This document shows positions 43,051 through 52,126 of a DNA stretch of 64,000 bases, in pieces. The stretch is from Catenovulum sp. 2E275 (lineage in GTDB: Bacteria > Pseudomonadota > Gammaproteobacteria > Enterobacterales > Alteromonadaceae). The notes under the pieces were generated by a model, which saw nothing but the letters and a program-made list of their open reading frames with translations, was not told the origin of the DNA and did no database searches. The first letter of the stretch is position 1, and every line of letters starts with the position of its first letter. Where the stretch lies: NCBI RefSeq assembly GCF_025515275.1, contig NZ_JAOPFU010000012.1:30017-94016 (forward strand), in the 5' to 3' direction. The position numbers were made by a program, and so were the translations under genes.

Positions 43051-44358
43051 TCAAAGTGACAATGCTAAGTTCCAGTTGGCAACTGGCATTGTCCATTTTT
43101 CCTGAGCATTCAATATGTCAGCATACAACAGCTTGAGCAAACTATTTTCATTTGGAAACGCGCCTTTGGATTTGGTTAATTTCCTAAATTGGCGATGAAC
43201 CGTCTCAACCGCATTCGTTGTATAAATGACCTTTCTAATGTTTTCAGGATATTGGAAGTATGTGCTCAACTTATCCCATTTTTTACGCCAAGATTCGATA
43301 ACAATCGGATATTGAGTACCCCATTTTTGTTCTAATTCATCCAATGCGGCTTCGGCTGCCAGTTTAGTGTTTGCCCGGTAAACCGGCTTTAAATCAGCCA
43401 TGAAGGTTTTTGTTAATCAACAAAAAGTATCACACTCACAAAAAACCATCATACTAACCATTTAACTTGTTGATCTGATTGCTAGTTAGCATTGCTTCAT
43501 AGTGAAATGTAGTGAGTTAGTATGATACTTTTAACTGCTATATAAGTGCGATATTAACGGTAAAACAGTGAGTTACCGCACTAAAAGTATGATGCTTTTT
43601 TGCAGGTTTACAGTTTTATGGTGTTTAGAGCCTACGTATTTAATCGAGTTTCGAATTTGATGAATAATACACAGCTGAACCTGAGTTTTCGGATAGATAG
43701 TTTCAATGGCATCAGGAAAACCGGTGAGTCCATCAGTACAGGAGATTAAAATATCTTTCACACCTCGGTTTTGTAAGTCTGTTGACACAGATAACCAATG
43801 ATTGGCGCCTTCCGTTTCAGACACATACGGACCGAGTAATTGTTTTTGCCCTTCAACATTTAACCCCAAAATGGTGTAAACGGCTTTGCTGACATGACGG
43901 CCTTCATCTTTGACTTTAAAATGAATGGCATCTAGCCAAACAATGGGATAAACCGCATCTAATGGACGAGATTGCCAAGCATTAAGCTGCGATACTAATT
44001 GGTCAGTGACAGCGGTAATTGAGGTTTCTGATATTTCTAATCCATATAAATCAGCGACATGCTTGCGGATATCCTGGTAACTTAATCCATTGAACACATG
44101 GAGAGAATTTTAAGGTCTATCTTTTCAGATGATTTGGTTTGATTTTTCTTAACCAGTTGAGGTTTTAATTGTTTTGGCAGTTGAGCCATTTTTCCGGTTG
44201 GGCTGGGTCTCATTTTCCAAATGTAGTTCTAGTTCGGCTTGCAAAGTGGCTTCTGTCAGTTGTTTGATTAATGGGGTAAGAATGCCATCTTTACCAATTA
44301 ACGCTTTTCCTGATTGAAGTTGCTTTAATGCTTCATTGAAATCAAATTCTTGAGTCAT
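43051..44358 (-). pseudogene. IS256-family (mutator-type) transposase, broken
   Basis: Three consecutive pieces read as one mutator-type transposase. N-terminus 44358-44149 (EFDFNEALKQLQSGKALIGKDG, ending KTSTG); middle 44097-43573 (FNGLSYQDIRKHVADLYGLEIS, first Asp in WLDAIHFK, second in CTDGLTGFPDAI); C-terminus 43401-43051 (ADLKPVYRANTKLAAEAALDEL, NAVETVHRQFRKLTKSKG with the Glu). A block equivalent to 'GSFELDTPRDRNGSFEPQ' is deleted near 44150 and followed by frameshifts. The codons for KHHKTFMADLKP are split by the insert at 43411-43613. Inactive. Confidence 0.88.
43411..43613. repeat. MITE-like 203-bp insertion inside the IS256 transposase
   Basis: The insert is flanked by TTTT on both sides (43407-43410 and 43614-43617), and removing it with one TTTT restores the IS256 codons. 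Its ends are imperfect inverted repeats: TGTTAATC...CAAAAAGTATCACACT on the left against TGTAAACC...CAAAAAAGCATCATACT on the right strand. Internal copies of AGTATGATACTTT add further inverted symmetry. It encodes nothing, so it must be moved by a transposase elsewhere. Confidence 0.6.
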
Positions 44359-44613
44359 GTGTTACTCCTGTTTATCTAAATCATAAATTGAAGTGATACA
44401 GATTTCTAAACACTACGCAAAAATTAAGGTTTTTGCTGTATTAACTATCAATATGTCCAATTAAATTAGATTCTTGGTTGCTTTAGTGCACTCTCATTGA
44501 TTGTATATTTGCGCCATTACTATTACCTAACTTGTAGCTACTTTTCCTAAGTAATATTATATTTAGATAAGTTTTATGTTGTTTATTTGTTGATATGAGA
44601 AGATATTCACAAA

Positions 44614-44653
44614 TAAAAAGCTAAAAGAATTAAGTATATCTTTTAGCTTTTTA
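44614..44653. terminator. Terminator of the FG-GAP lipoprotein gene
   Basis: A 15-bp perfect stem (TAAAAAGCTAAAAGA and its complement) with a 10-base loop and A/T runs on both sides, 21 bases after the stop codon on the minus strand. It can work in both directions. Confidence 0.85.
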
Positions 44654-44674
44654 TAGTCTGTTAGTCGATATTAC

Positions 44675-47600
44675 TTATTGTTTAGTTACAGTTATATTAT
44701 CCAAGTAATAATCTAAGGTTAGTGTGCTCGCAAACCCAGGGCTGAATGCTTTAAATCCAACAAAATACTGGCCTTTCGGTAAAGTCGCAGTATGGCTAAG
44801 AGTATGCCAACTACCAGAGGTTTTTCGTTGCCACAACTTGTACGCTTCTGAGTTTTCGGGCGCATCTACAGGCCTAAATGAAATCTCAATCACATAGTCG
44901 GTCCCCACTGACAAATTATCACCATATACGTCTAGGCTAAGTTGATAATCAGCAGTGTCAGTTACCTCAAATACAATTTTATCGTAAACGAAATGCTGAA
45001 TACCCGCTTGGTTAAAAGCAAACATAATACTGTTATTGCCGTCTTTTGCTTGCGCGGAACTGACAGATAACTGAGTAGATAGGTCGGTTGCATAACTTTC
45101 GTGTTTAAACGCATACCAGTCTGTTACGTCTGCACCTTCACCATCATTATTGCCACAACTCACTAAATTACTTGCATTACAAACAGATGCTGTTGGTTCA
45201 GAGCTCGTATCTCCGGCAACAATATTAACTGGCCACACGCCCTTATCTACAACCTCTCCTTCACTATTGCTCATTCTAACCCATAGGAAATAGAAATTGC
45301 CGTCAGCTAATTCTGCTGTTGGTGTTACATTTGTTAGCGGAATACTCACTGACGCTTGACCTGAAGTTGTACCAATTATTCTAGCATCGGAGGCAGTATA
45401 ATCTTTGACCACACTTGACCAATCTGAAGTCATTTCACGTAAAAAGAATTTTGCCCCATCATCCACACCGGCAATTACGCTGTCTCCTGTACCCGCATGA
45501 TAATCAACTACCACTTCTAAACTTGCCGAGGTCAAAAATTCAGTCGTTTTGTAATAATCTTCATCACTGAATGCAATTGAAGGTGGTGCATAAGTTTCCA
45601 CATTAATTGTGCTGCTATCTTCAAATCCACCATCAAGTGTTGTCGCGGTAATGATAACTTGGCCATCGGCAATACCACGTACAACACCCTGTTCATCAAC
45701 AGTCGCTATCGAGTCGTCAGTTGATGTCCAATTGATATCTTTAATATCGGCATTATCAGGTGTAAAACTTGCGGTTAACTTTTGGCTACTGCCAACCAGC
45801 ACTAAAGTAGATTGTGGCAAAAGTGAAATACCCGACACAGGAATATCAAAATATGGCACTACGTTTACCACAGCCGAACCTGACTGACCATTTGCGGTAG
45901 ATGTTGCAGTAATAGTCACCCCAGTTCCTTCGGCAACACCCGTTACCACCCCGTTATTGTCAACTGTCGCGAGGTTTTGCTTATCTGATATCCAATTTAC
46001 ATTAGGGTTAGCATTGACTGGCTCAAGCACTAAAGATAAATCAATAGAACGGCCTACTCTTACCTCTGCAGCTTCTGGGGTCAATTTAATGTTATTAGGC
46101 TCAGGGAATTCACCATCCGCGCTTTTAAGCAAGGTATTAACCGCCTGATCTTTTAGATAAACAGTTTCACCGTTGCGCCAGCGAATTTCTATCGATTCAA
46201 TCACACTTGCATCAGCTAAACCAAAATGAATTGTATTTAACAAACTTTGAGAATGAGATTCTCCTGAAGAACCAACTCGCTTGTAGTAAGTACCTAAAGC
46301 CGTGGTTACTGTGACTTGTGCTGAAATTGGGTCTATATTTTCAATTGGGCTATAACCCACCTGTACCAGTGTAAATTGATTTGTACCTGCATAGTCATTT
46401 TGGAACATATGCCACAAACCGTATTCATCGTCACCACTCAATACATCAACATCACCATCTAAATCAAAATCAAACGCTTGACCTGAATCAGCATGACCAG
46501 TCGAGTCCATAGCAGTTGCTTGAACAGATGTGACAATTTCAAAACTGTTTTGGCCAGTGTTTAACAAAATATAGTCGGCTACGCGCTGCTGCAAATATGT
46601 ATAACGATAAACAAATATGTCGTTAAACGAGTCATTGTTGAAATCTCCATGAGTCACCCCCCAATGATTACCGCCTTGAGGAATATTCCAACTTGCTGGT
46701 GCCAACTCAAATTTATCACCTTGATTAATCAACAAGGTATCCTGCATGTTCCTATTGTTAGGTTGCCAGTCTGTTTGTACCGAAGAAATACCCGCCAAAC
46801 TATACTTAATACTCCAACTTAACTTTTGATCACGGACAATTTCCATTTTCCATTCACCATTGCCGACATGACCAATATAAATACCGTTGCCATCTCGAGT
46901 GGTCGGCCAACCTTGTGCTTGTGTTTGGCTAATAGAATTCACTTCATCACGATCGGCAGGTACAAATGCAGTTTTATCAGCGCCAAGGAAAATTTCAAAA
47001 TCACCTGTGTATCCAGAGGTTCGAATAATACTGGTATCATAATTGATGAGCTTTATGTCGCTATCAGCAGAAAAACTGAACTCAGTTTTTCCAGCAGTGT
47101 CGCCCTTATCACTGATGTCCATTTGTTGGCTAGTTGGATTAAAGTCGAGCGATTTATCCGCAACACTATAATAACCTTTACCAGCAGCGACATAGATATC
47201 CAAATCACCATCATTATCAAGATCTACATCCGTGGCAGCTATACCACCCCATAAATCACGCACTGATTGTGGTAACCAAGTATCGCTGACATTGGTAAAA
47301 GTAAAATCTCCATTACCTTGCCATAAAGACATTGGCGCGATCATCAATATGTCATCTATGCCATCTTTATTAAAATCAGTCACGAGTACACGATCGCTCG
47401 ATGCATAACCTAACCCGAGTACATCAACAACCTCAAAGGTGCCATCACCTTTGTTACGATAGAAAATATGTTGCGCGCCAGTTTCGCCATTAATTCCAGC
47501 AGCATTAAATAAGGCTAGGTCTAAATCTCCGTCCATATCTAAATCTAACCAGCGCGGAGAACGCCCTCGCGCACCAGCGGTAATGCCAACTGCCGTATCA

Positions 47601-48559
47601 CTGCGAACAAGCGTGCCATTATCATTGCGGAAAAATACTGGTGGCGTTGGGTTTGTGCCATTACCACCACCTAGGGTAATAATTAAATCAAGATCACCAT
47701 CATTATCATAATCACCGGCAGCAGAGCCATGTAAATCCATCAATTTCCATAAAGACAAATCTGTTGAATTTTTTGTTAAGCTGCCATCACCATTGTTCCA
47801 ATACAGTTTGCTAGGCGAATCGTTATGATTATTTAAGATAAGATCATAGTCACCATCGTTATCCATATCTGCAATAGAAGGGCCACCGTACTTCAAACTA
47901 GGATCATCAAACAAACCAATGTCAGCCGAAATATCGGTAAATTTAGGTAGCGCTTTGGCTGTCGCATCCACAACATCAATGTGCTTAACTGTGATATCGG
48001 CTGCATTAGCAATAATTTTTATCGCTTTTTCACCAGTACCATCAAACTCAACAATTGCTGTTAGAGAATGCTGACCAGAGCTTGGAATATTTAAACTATC
48101 AAGCAAGATTTTACCATCAACTTCGATACTGATATGTGCGTACGCAGCGGCAATAGACAGATCAAATAAAATCGACTTAGTGGCCTGCCCCGAAACCATG
48201 TAGCTAGTTTCAAAAGGTTGACCTAATTGTATAACCGTTTCTGTGTCTATTAATTTTGTACTAGGGTTTTCAGGCTCTGGGGTCTCAGGCTCAGGGGTCT
48301 CAGGCTCAGGGGTCTCAGGTTCAGGGGTCTCAGGCTCAGGGGTCTCAGGTTCAGGGGTCTCAGGCTCAGGGGTCTCAGGTTCAGGGGTCTCAGGTTCAGG
48401 GGTCTCTGGTTCAGGGGTCTCAGGCTCTGGGGTCTCAGGCTGAGGGTTTTCTATATCAGGTAAATCTTCTTTATTATTTGTAGAATCGTTACTACATGCG
48501 CTTAATGAAGCTATCATTATGCTCAATAGCAAGGTTTTGAGCTTAAAATTCAAAATCAT
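44675..48559 (-). CDS. Large FG-GAP/VCBS, ASPIC and Big_2 domain lipoprotein
   Basis: A 1294-residue lipoprotein (lipobox LSAC). After the acyl cysteine comes a Pro/Glu/Thr linker of tandem ETPEP units, then a region of calcium-binding FG-GAP/VCBS repeats (DMDNDGDYDLIL, DYDNDGDLDLII, DLDMDGDLDLAL, DFNKDGIDDILM, DLDNDGDLDIYV, DFDLDGDVDVLS) making a propeller, an ASPIC/UnbV domain ('IHFGLADASVIESIEIRWRNGE'), two Ig-like Big_2 domains (ATVDNNGVVTGVAEGTGVTITATS and a second copy) and a C-terminal carbohydrate-binding-like domain ending DYYLDNITVTKQ. Architecture suggests a surface adhesin or polysaccharide-binding protein held away from the membrane by the linker. A near-match to the GntR-type operator lies 80 bases upstream. 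No catalytic residues identified. Confidence 0.9.
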   Translation of the reverse strand: MILNFKLKTLLLSIMIASLSACSNDSTNNKEDLPDIENPQPETPEPETPEPETPEPETPEPETPEPETPEPETPEPETPEPETPEPETPEPETPEPENPSTKLIDTETVIQLGQPFETSYMVSGQATKSILFDLSIAAAYAHISIEVDGKILLDSLNIPSSGQHSLTAIVEFDGTGEKAIKIIANAADITVKHIDVVDATAKALPKFTDISADIGLFDDPSLKYGGPSIADMDNDGDYDLILNNHNDSPSKLYWNNGDGSLTKNSTDLSLWKLMDLHGSAAGDYDNDGDLDLIITLGGGNGTNPTPPVFFRNDNGTLVRSDTAVGITAGARGRSPRWLDLDMDGDLDLALFNAAGINGETGAQHIFYRNKGDGTFEVVDVLGLGYASSDRVLVTDFNKDGIDDILMIAPMSLWQGNGDFTFTNVSDTWLPQSVRDLWGGIAATDVDLDNDGDLDIYVAAGKGYYSVADKSLDFNPTSQQMDISDKGDTAGKTEFSFSADSDIKLINYDTSIIRTSGYTGDFEIFLGADKTAFVPADRDEVNSISQTQAQGWPTTRDGNGIYIGHVGNGEWKMEIVRDQKLSWSIKYSLAGISSVQTDWQPNNRNMQDTLLINQGDKFELAPASWNIPQGGNHWGVTHGDFNNDSFNDIFVYRYTYLQQRVADYILLNTGQNSFEIVTSVQATAMDSTGHADSGQAFDFDLDGDVDVLSGDDEYGLWHMFQNDYAGTNQFTLVQVGYSPIENIDPISAQVTVTTALGTYYKRVGSSGESHSQSLLNTIHFGLADASVIESIEIRWRNGETVYLKDQAVNTLLKSADGEFPEPNNIKLTPEAAEVRVGRSIDLSLVLEPVNANPNVNWISDKQNLATVDNNGVVTGVAEGTGVTITATSTANGQSGSAVVNVVPYFDIPVSGISLLPQSTLVLVGSSQKLTASFTPDNADIKDINWTSTDDSIATVDEQGVVRGIADGQVIITATTLDGGFEDSSTINVETYAPPSIAFSDEDYYKTTEFLTSASLEVVVDYHAGTGDSVIAGVDDGAKFFLREMTSDWSSVVKDYTASDARIIGTTSGQASVSIPLTNVTPTAELADGNFYFLWVRMSNSEGEVVDKGVWPVNIVAGDTSSEPTASVCNASNLVSCGNNDGEGADVTDWYAFKHESYATDLSTQLSVSSAQAKDGNNSIMFAFNQAGIQHFVYDKIVFEVTDTADYQLSLDVYGDNLSVGTDYVIEISFRPVDAPENSEAYKLWQRKTSGSWHTLSHTATLPKGQYFVGFKAFSPGFASTLTLDYYLDNITVTKQ
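48270..48443. repeat. 15-bp tandem repeat encoding the (ETPEP)n linker
   Basis: About 11 units based on GGGGTCTCAGGCTCA, with C/T variation (GGTTCA) between units. Each unit is five codons, so gain or loss changes linker length without shifting the frame. Confidence 0.9.
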
Positions 48560-48638
48560 GATGTTTCCTCTATTTGATTTAAAATAATAATCTTAAATAA
48601 ACCAATGTGGCTAATTATATGTTACAATAAAACTGTTT

Positions 48639-48650
48639 AATGTTAACAAT
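48639..48650. promoter_or_regulatory. Candidate GntR-type operator
   Basis: AATGTTAACAAT matches ATTGT-NN-ACAAT at 11 of 12 positions, about 80 bases upstream of the FG-GAP lipoprotein start. Confidence 0.4.
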
Positions 48651-48691
48651 TTATTTTTAATAAAACACTTAAAAATATAAATAAATTCAAA

Positions 48692-48904
48692 TTATTTATA
48701 TTTTTTACAAATTAATAAAAACAATGCCTTATGATTTTTTGGCAAAACCCTTGTGATTTTTAAAACATTTCTAAAATAATTTGAATCATTAAAACCAATG
48801 GTAAAAGCAGTATCAGATTCAGATTTATTATTTAAGAGAACACATTCCGTATCTAGCTTTATAATACTTACATTTTTATATTGATTAATGTATATTGTTA
48901 ACAA
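48692..48904 (-). pseudogene. AraC-family HTH relic
   Basis: The 70-codon minus-strand frame ends with SDTAFTIGFNDSNYFRNVLK and 'PKNHKALF', which matches the second helix-turn-helix of AraC regulators ('IAFEVGFNDSNYFSRVFKK..G.SP..YR'). No N-terminal part or first HTH remains. It is probably the tail of a lost regulator of this locus. Confidence 0.5.
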
Positions 48905-48905
48905 T
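48894..48905. promoter_or_regulatory. Candidate GntR-type operator, perfect palindrome
   Basis: ATTGTTAACAAT is fully symmetric and lies 79 bases before the ATG of the hypothetical membrane protein gene. Confidence 0.5.
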
Positions 48906-48983
48906 AATATGAGGTGTTAGGTTATTCGTATAATAGTATATATTCATATTCTTTGGTGGGAATGCTTTAGGCGGCGGAAAAAC

Positions 48984-49457
48984 ATGCTGACATTAAGTGG
49001 TAATCTATTTAAGAGCTCTTGGCATAGATCATTGTGGGGAAGCTTAATTATTCTTTATGGTTTGTTATTGTGTTCTTATTTTTGGGGGATTATTTTTGAG
49101 AAAGAGCATAGTCAAGTTGCCTGTAAATTATCAGGCCAATTATTTGAGATTAAAAATATCAAAATTGAGCCCATATTTAATACTTTTGGTGATTTTAATT
49201 ATTATCAAAGGTTAAAAATTGTAAATGCGAATGATATTAATTTTATTGATATAAAAATAAATAAAATATTGATTGATTACTTGAGAAGCTATAATGGTTA
49301 CATAAAAATTCAATATTACCCTATTTCAAACACACTGTTTAAAACACAATCATTAGTTCAATGGAAAGAGATAGAAACAGATGATTTAGTTGTGCGTTTT
49401 GAAAGAAAATTTGGTTTTATGTGGGATGAATATGATGTTTTTTATAAGGAATATTAA
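48984..49457 (+). CDS. Hypothetical membrane-anchored protein
   Basis: A 157-residue protein I do not recognise. A single hydrophobic segment near residues 16-37 (LWGSLIILYGLLLCSYFWGIIF) follows a short basic start, and the rest is a soluble alpha/beta region rich in Ile, Asn, Lys and Tyr. It would be inserted in the inner membrane with the C-terminal domain outside. Codon use is very AT-rich. It stands alone between the AraC relic and the GH117 relic, with GntR-type palindromes on both sides; it may be an orphan of a decayed operon. Confidence 0.55.
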   Translation: MLTLSGNLFKSSWHRSLWGSLIILYGLLLCSYFWGIIFEKEHSQVACKLSGQLFEIKNIKIEPIFNTFGDFNYYQRLKIVNANDINFIDIKINKILIDYLRSYNGYIKIQYYPISNTLFKTQSLVQWKEIETDDLVVRFERKFGFMWDEYDVFYKEY

Positions 49458-49528
49458 ATTCTAAGCATTGTTAATCACAAGCGAAAATGGTCGTTTAGAG
49501 ATTTTCAGTAATAAATTTAATTGTCATT

Positions 49529-49540
49529 TTTGTTAACAAT
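49529..49540. promoter_or_regulatory. Candidate GntR-type operator before the GH117 relic
   Basis: TTTGTTAACAAT matches ATTGT-NN-ACAAT at 11 of 12 positions, 76 bases upstream of the broken GH117 start. Confidence 0.4.
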
Positions 49541-49615
49541 ATTCAATTTTTAGTGTATATTAAAAATTAAATGATAAACTTCTATGTTGTTGCCCAAATA
49601 CAATCGGATAGCTAA

Positions 49616-50416
49616 ATGTCCGAACAAAAATTAAGTTTAGCCAGTGGATGAACATTAGAGCGTCGCTATGATAAAAAAGATTCCTAATGGCTATACCATG
49701 TTTGGTATACAAAAGGTGAAGAACACACTGTAGGTTTTGGGTATTTAAATCCTTAAGACAAAGTATTCCTTTGGGATTTAACTGAGGTTTGGCATGCTAC
49801 TTCCAAAGATGCTGAGAGCTCTTATGATGATCGTGCCATTTTATACCTGAGGTTTTGACTCATAAAAGCCGATAGTACCTTAAAATCAAACTGTGTAGTT
49901 TCCATTTAGGAATAGACAATATGAATAGATTGTAGTAACACAATCTATAAGTCCTTATGGACAATGGACTAAATTAGATAAACCAATTATTAAGTCCAAC
50001 CAAAGATGGTGAGTTGGAAGGTGATAGAGATAATAGATTCTATTTTAAATCAAAGGGTAGTTGTGATAGTCATCAAGTACATGACCCTTGTTTAATGTTT
50101 TTAAAAAATAAATTTTATCTTTCACTACAAAGGCGAAACTATGGGTGAAGGTATGAATTTTGGTGGTTGTGAAATTAAGCATGGTGTTGCTATTGCTTTC
50201 TTAATAATAACAGATAGTCCTGAAAAAAATACAATACAGTAGTCTGAGGATGGGATTAACTTTGAGATTATGTCCCATATAAAAGGAGCTCCAGAAGCAT
50301 TAGGTATTTTTAGAAATCCTCAGGGTAATGATAAGATTTGCCCTACTTGCGATGGAGACTATGCCACAAATACGATGCTAGTTGGGACTGGAATTATATT
50401 TGTCGTTATAAGATAA
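49616..50416 (+). pseudogene. GH117 alpha-neoagarooligosaccharide hydrolase (anhydrogalactosidase), broken
   Basis: From ATG 49616 one frame reads LERRYDKKDS, WLYHVWYTKGEEHTVGFGYLNP and SYDDRAI with three in-frame stops. Later pieces in other frames read GQWTKLDKPIIKS, YKGETMGEGMNFGGCEIKHGVAIA, DGINFEIMSHIKGAPEALGIFR and SWDWNYICRYKI. Order and wording match GH117 enzymes, which remove 3,6-anhydro-L-galactose from neoagarobiose, a key step of agar catabolism. Part of the middle (the HEVCVWPY region) is missing. The gene is therefore a recent pseudogene; another copy elsewhere in the genome is likely. A sugar kinase gene follows. Confidence 0.75.
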
Positions 50417-50476
50417 AGCGCCAAATATTAGACGCTGGTACTTTCTAAAATTCAAATTAATTATTGGTTCGATCTA

Positions 50477-51400
50477 ATGAAAAGTTTAATAACGATTGGC
50501 GAAGCTATGGTTGAGTTAAAAACTGATCTATATGGTCGATTAACTCATAACTTTGCTGGTGATACCTTTAATGTTGCTGTCTATGCTAAGCGTTGGAATC
50601 CTAAATTAAATGTCGGTTTTTGCTCTGCTATTGGTAGAGATTTATTCAGTATACAAATGCGAATGTTAATGGCTAAAGAGCAAATAAATGAAAAGGTTTT
50701 ATTTACATCTGAAACTAAAAATATAGGTATTTATACTATATCTACTGATAAGCAAGGGGAACGTAGTTTCACCTATTGGCGGAAAGGATCTGCTGCAACG
50801 TCTATGGTAGAACTTTTATTTGAAAATATAAGTGTAACTGACTTATTAAGAGCTGATTGTTTATTTTTTAGCGGCATTTCTCTAGCAATATTATCAGAGC
50901 CAGATAAGGATAAACTTCTAATTTTGCTTAAAGATTTACAAATTAGAGGTTGTAAAATCGCTTTTGCTCCAAATTACCGAGCTACAATGTGGGAAAGTAA
51001 AGAACATGCTAAACATTGGTTTACTAAAGCTTATATGCTTAGCGATATTGTTTTACCCGGTTTAGACGAACATCAAGTATTGTTTGATCATAACTCTGTA
51101 GAGGAAGTTGAAGATTTTATGTTCTTTTCCCAAGTTACCGAGTTTGTGATTAACGCTGGTGAATCTGGTTGCTACGGATATAACCTAGGGGCTAAATTTC
51201 ACATTAAATATACCTCCGCACCTATACAAGTCGACTCCAAAGCAGCCGGAGATTCTTTTGCCGGAACCTATTTAAGTTGTCGATTGGAAGGAAAGTCAGT
51301 TTCTGAATCGATAAAAGTCTCAAATCGAGTTGCTAGAGAGGTAGTTAAGCATCAGGGAGCTATAATGGATCTTTACACATATCAAAATCTATTTTCGTAA
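50477..51400 (+). CDS. PfkB-family carbohydrate kinase, KDG kinase-like, divergent
   Basis: A 307-residue ribokinase-fold protein: 'ITIGEAMVELKTDLYGRLTHNFAGDTFNVAVYAKRW' matches KDG kinases. The C-terminal PfkB signature reads DSKAAGDSFAGTYL, so the first Gly of the GAGD anion hole is Ala although the catalytic Asp is kept; the usual DPNYR-type motif reads APNYRATMW. It may be a relaxed or specialised enzyme. Placed just after the GH117 relic, it is probably a surviving member of a former agar operon. Start ATG 50477 lacks a strong ribosome site. Confidence 0.75.
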   Translation: MKSLITIGEAMVELKTDLYGRLTHNFAGDTFNVAVYAKRWNPKLNVGFCSAIGRDLFSIQMRMLMAKEQINEKVLFTSETKNIGIYTISTDKQGERSFTYWRKGSAATSMVELLFENISVTDLLRADCLFFSGISLAILSEPDKDKLLILLKDLQIRGCKIAFAPNYRATMWESKEHAKHWFTKAYMLSDIVLPGLDEHQVLFDHNSVEEVEDFMFFSQVTEFVINAGESGCYGYNLGAKFHIKYTSAPIQVDSKAAGDSFAGTYLSCRLEGKSVSESIKVSNRVAREVVKHQGAIMDLYTYQNLFS

Positions 51401-52016
51401 TTGTAATATTGTAAGTTTAGTAGTCGTGCCCGAGTAGCGTCGAGCACAAAAAAGCAGGGACGCTTTTTCTCTAAGTTTCTCATTAAATTGTAACCGTCGG
51501 CTAATCCACACCTAGTTTTTGATATTCCAGTTGAGTTGTGTCCGATTAGTTTGAATAACTTACTCCTATCATTAAAAACAAATGAGCTTAGCGAAATAAA
51601 ATAAATGTTTAGGTGTGGTATAGGAACGGTCAACTAAATTTGGAGACTATTTTAGGCAGTTTTTAATAATTTCATTTCTTATTGTGTTGGTGAAATATTT
51701 TCCAATTTTTAATGGTGCCTTTTCTGATTATAAAACGGCTCAGTATAATCAACGGTATCTGCTACTGCTTGATAGCGAGTTTGATATCGTCGATAGTTAA
51801 CTCACTCTGATTTTAAACTTCTAAATAAGTGTTCAGTTACCGCATTATCTAAGTAATTACCAGCGCGACTTATACTTGATTCAATACCAAATGTTTTTAG
51901 CTAGCGTTGGAACGACTTACTTGTATATTGGCTAACCCAACGTTGAATAGACGATAATCCAACATCCATTGCATCATCTACATTCTGATATTTGTAACCT
52001 TGTAGTGGCAGAATAA

Positions 52017-52069
52017 TTTTGTCACCTAATCTTGTTATGATTCAATCATAGCAAGATTAGGTGACAAAA
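52017..52069 (+). promoter_or_regulatory. 53-base palindrome covering the transposase ribosome site
   Basis: Arms of 26 bases around a single C (outer 18 bases TTTTGTCACCTAATCTTG and exact complement; one T-G pair inside). The right arm contains the AGGTGA ribosome site and ends on the A of the orfA ATG. A transcript entering from outside the IS would fold this hairpin and hide the start. Confidence 0.7.
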
Positions 52070-52126
52070 TGACAAAGAAAACTCGAAGAAATTTTAGTGC
52101 TGAATTTAAGCTGGAAGTTGACGTGG

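Larger units (their letters stand above)
42989..44405 (-). mobile_element. IS256-family insertion sequence, degenerate
   Basis: Ends AAATCTGTGTCA (42989) and TGATACAGATTT (to 44405) are inverted repeats with 11 of 12 matches. Inside is one IS256 transposase on the minus strand, broken in several places and itself carrying a 203-bp insert. No target duplication was found. Confidence 0.8.

Noticed and set aside
46826..47254. 142-codon open frame antisense to the FG-GAP lipoprotein
   Set aside because: Lies fully within a gene with strong domain evidence; its isoleucine-rich text mirrors the Asp-rich repeats on the other strand.
48243..48443. Plus-strand frame of repeated GSGVS units
   Set aside because: It is the antisense reading of the ETPEP linker repeat, not a silk- or adhesin-like protein.
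48270..48443. Tandem repeats considered as a CRISPR array
   Set aside because: Units of 15 bp are contiguous without spacers, encode an in-frame linker, and no cas genes are present.
51382..51633. Minus-strand frame of 83 codons after the sugar kinase
   Set aside because: Overlaps the kinase end, no ribosome site, no recognisable family; it probably belongs to degraded DNA next to the IS3 nest.
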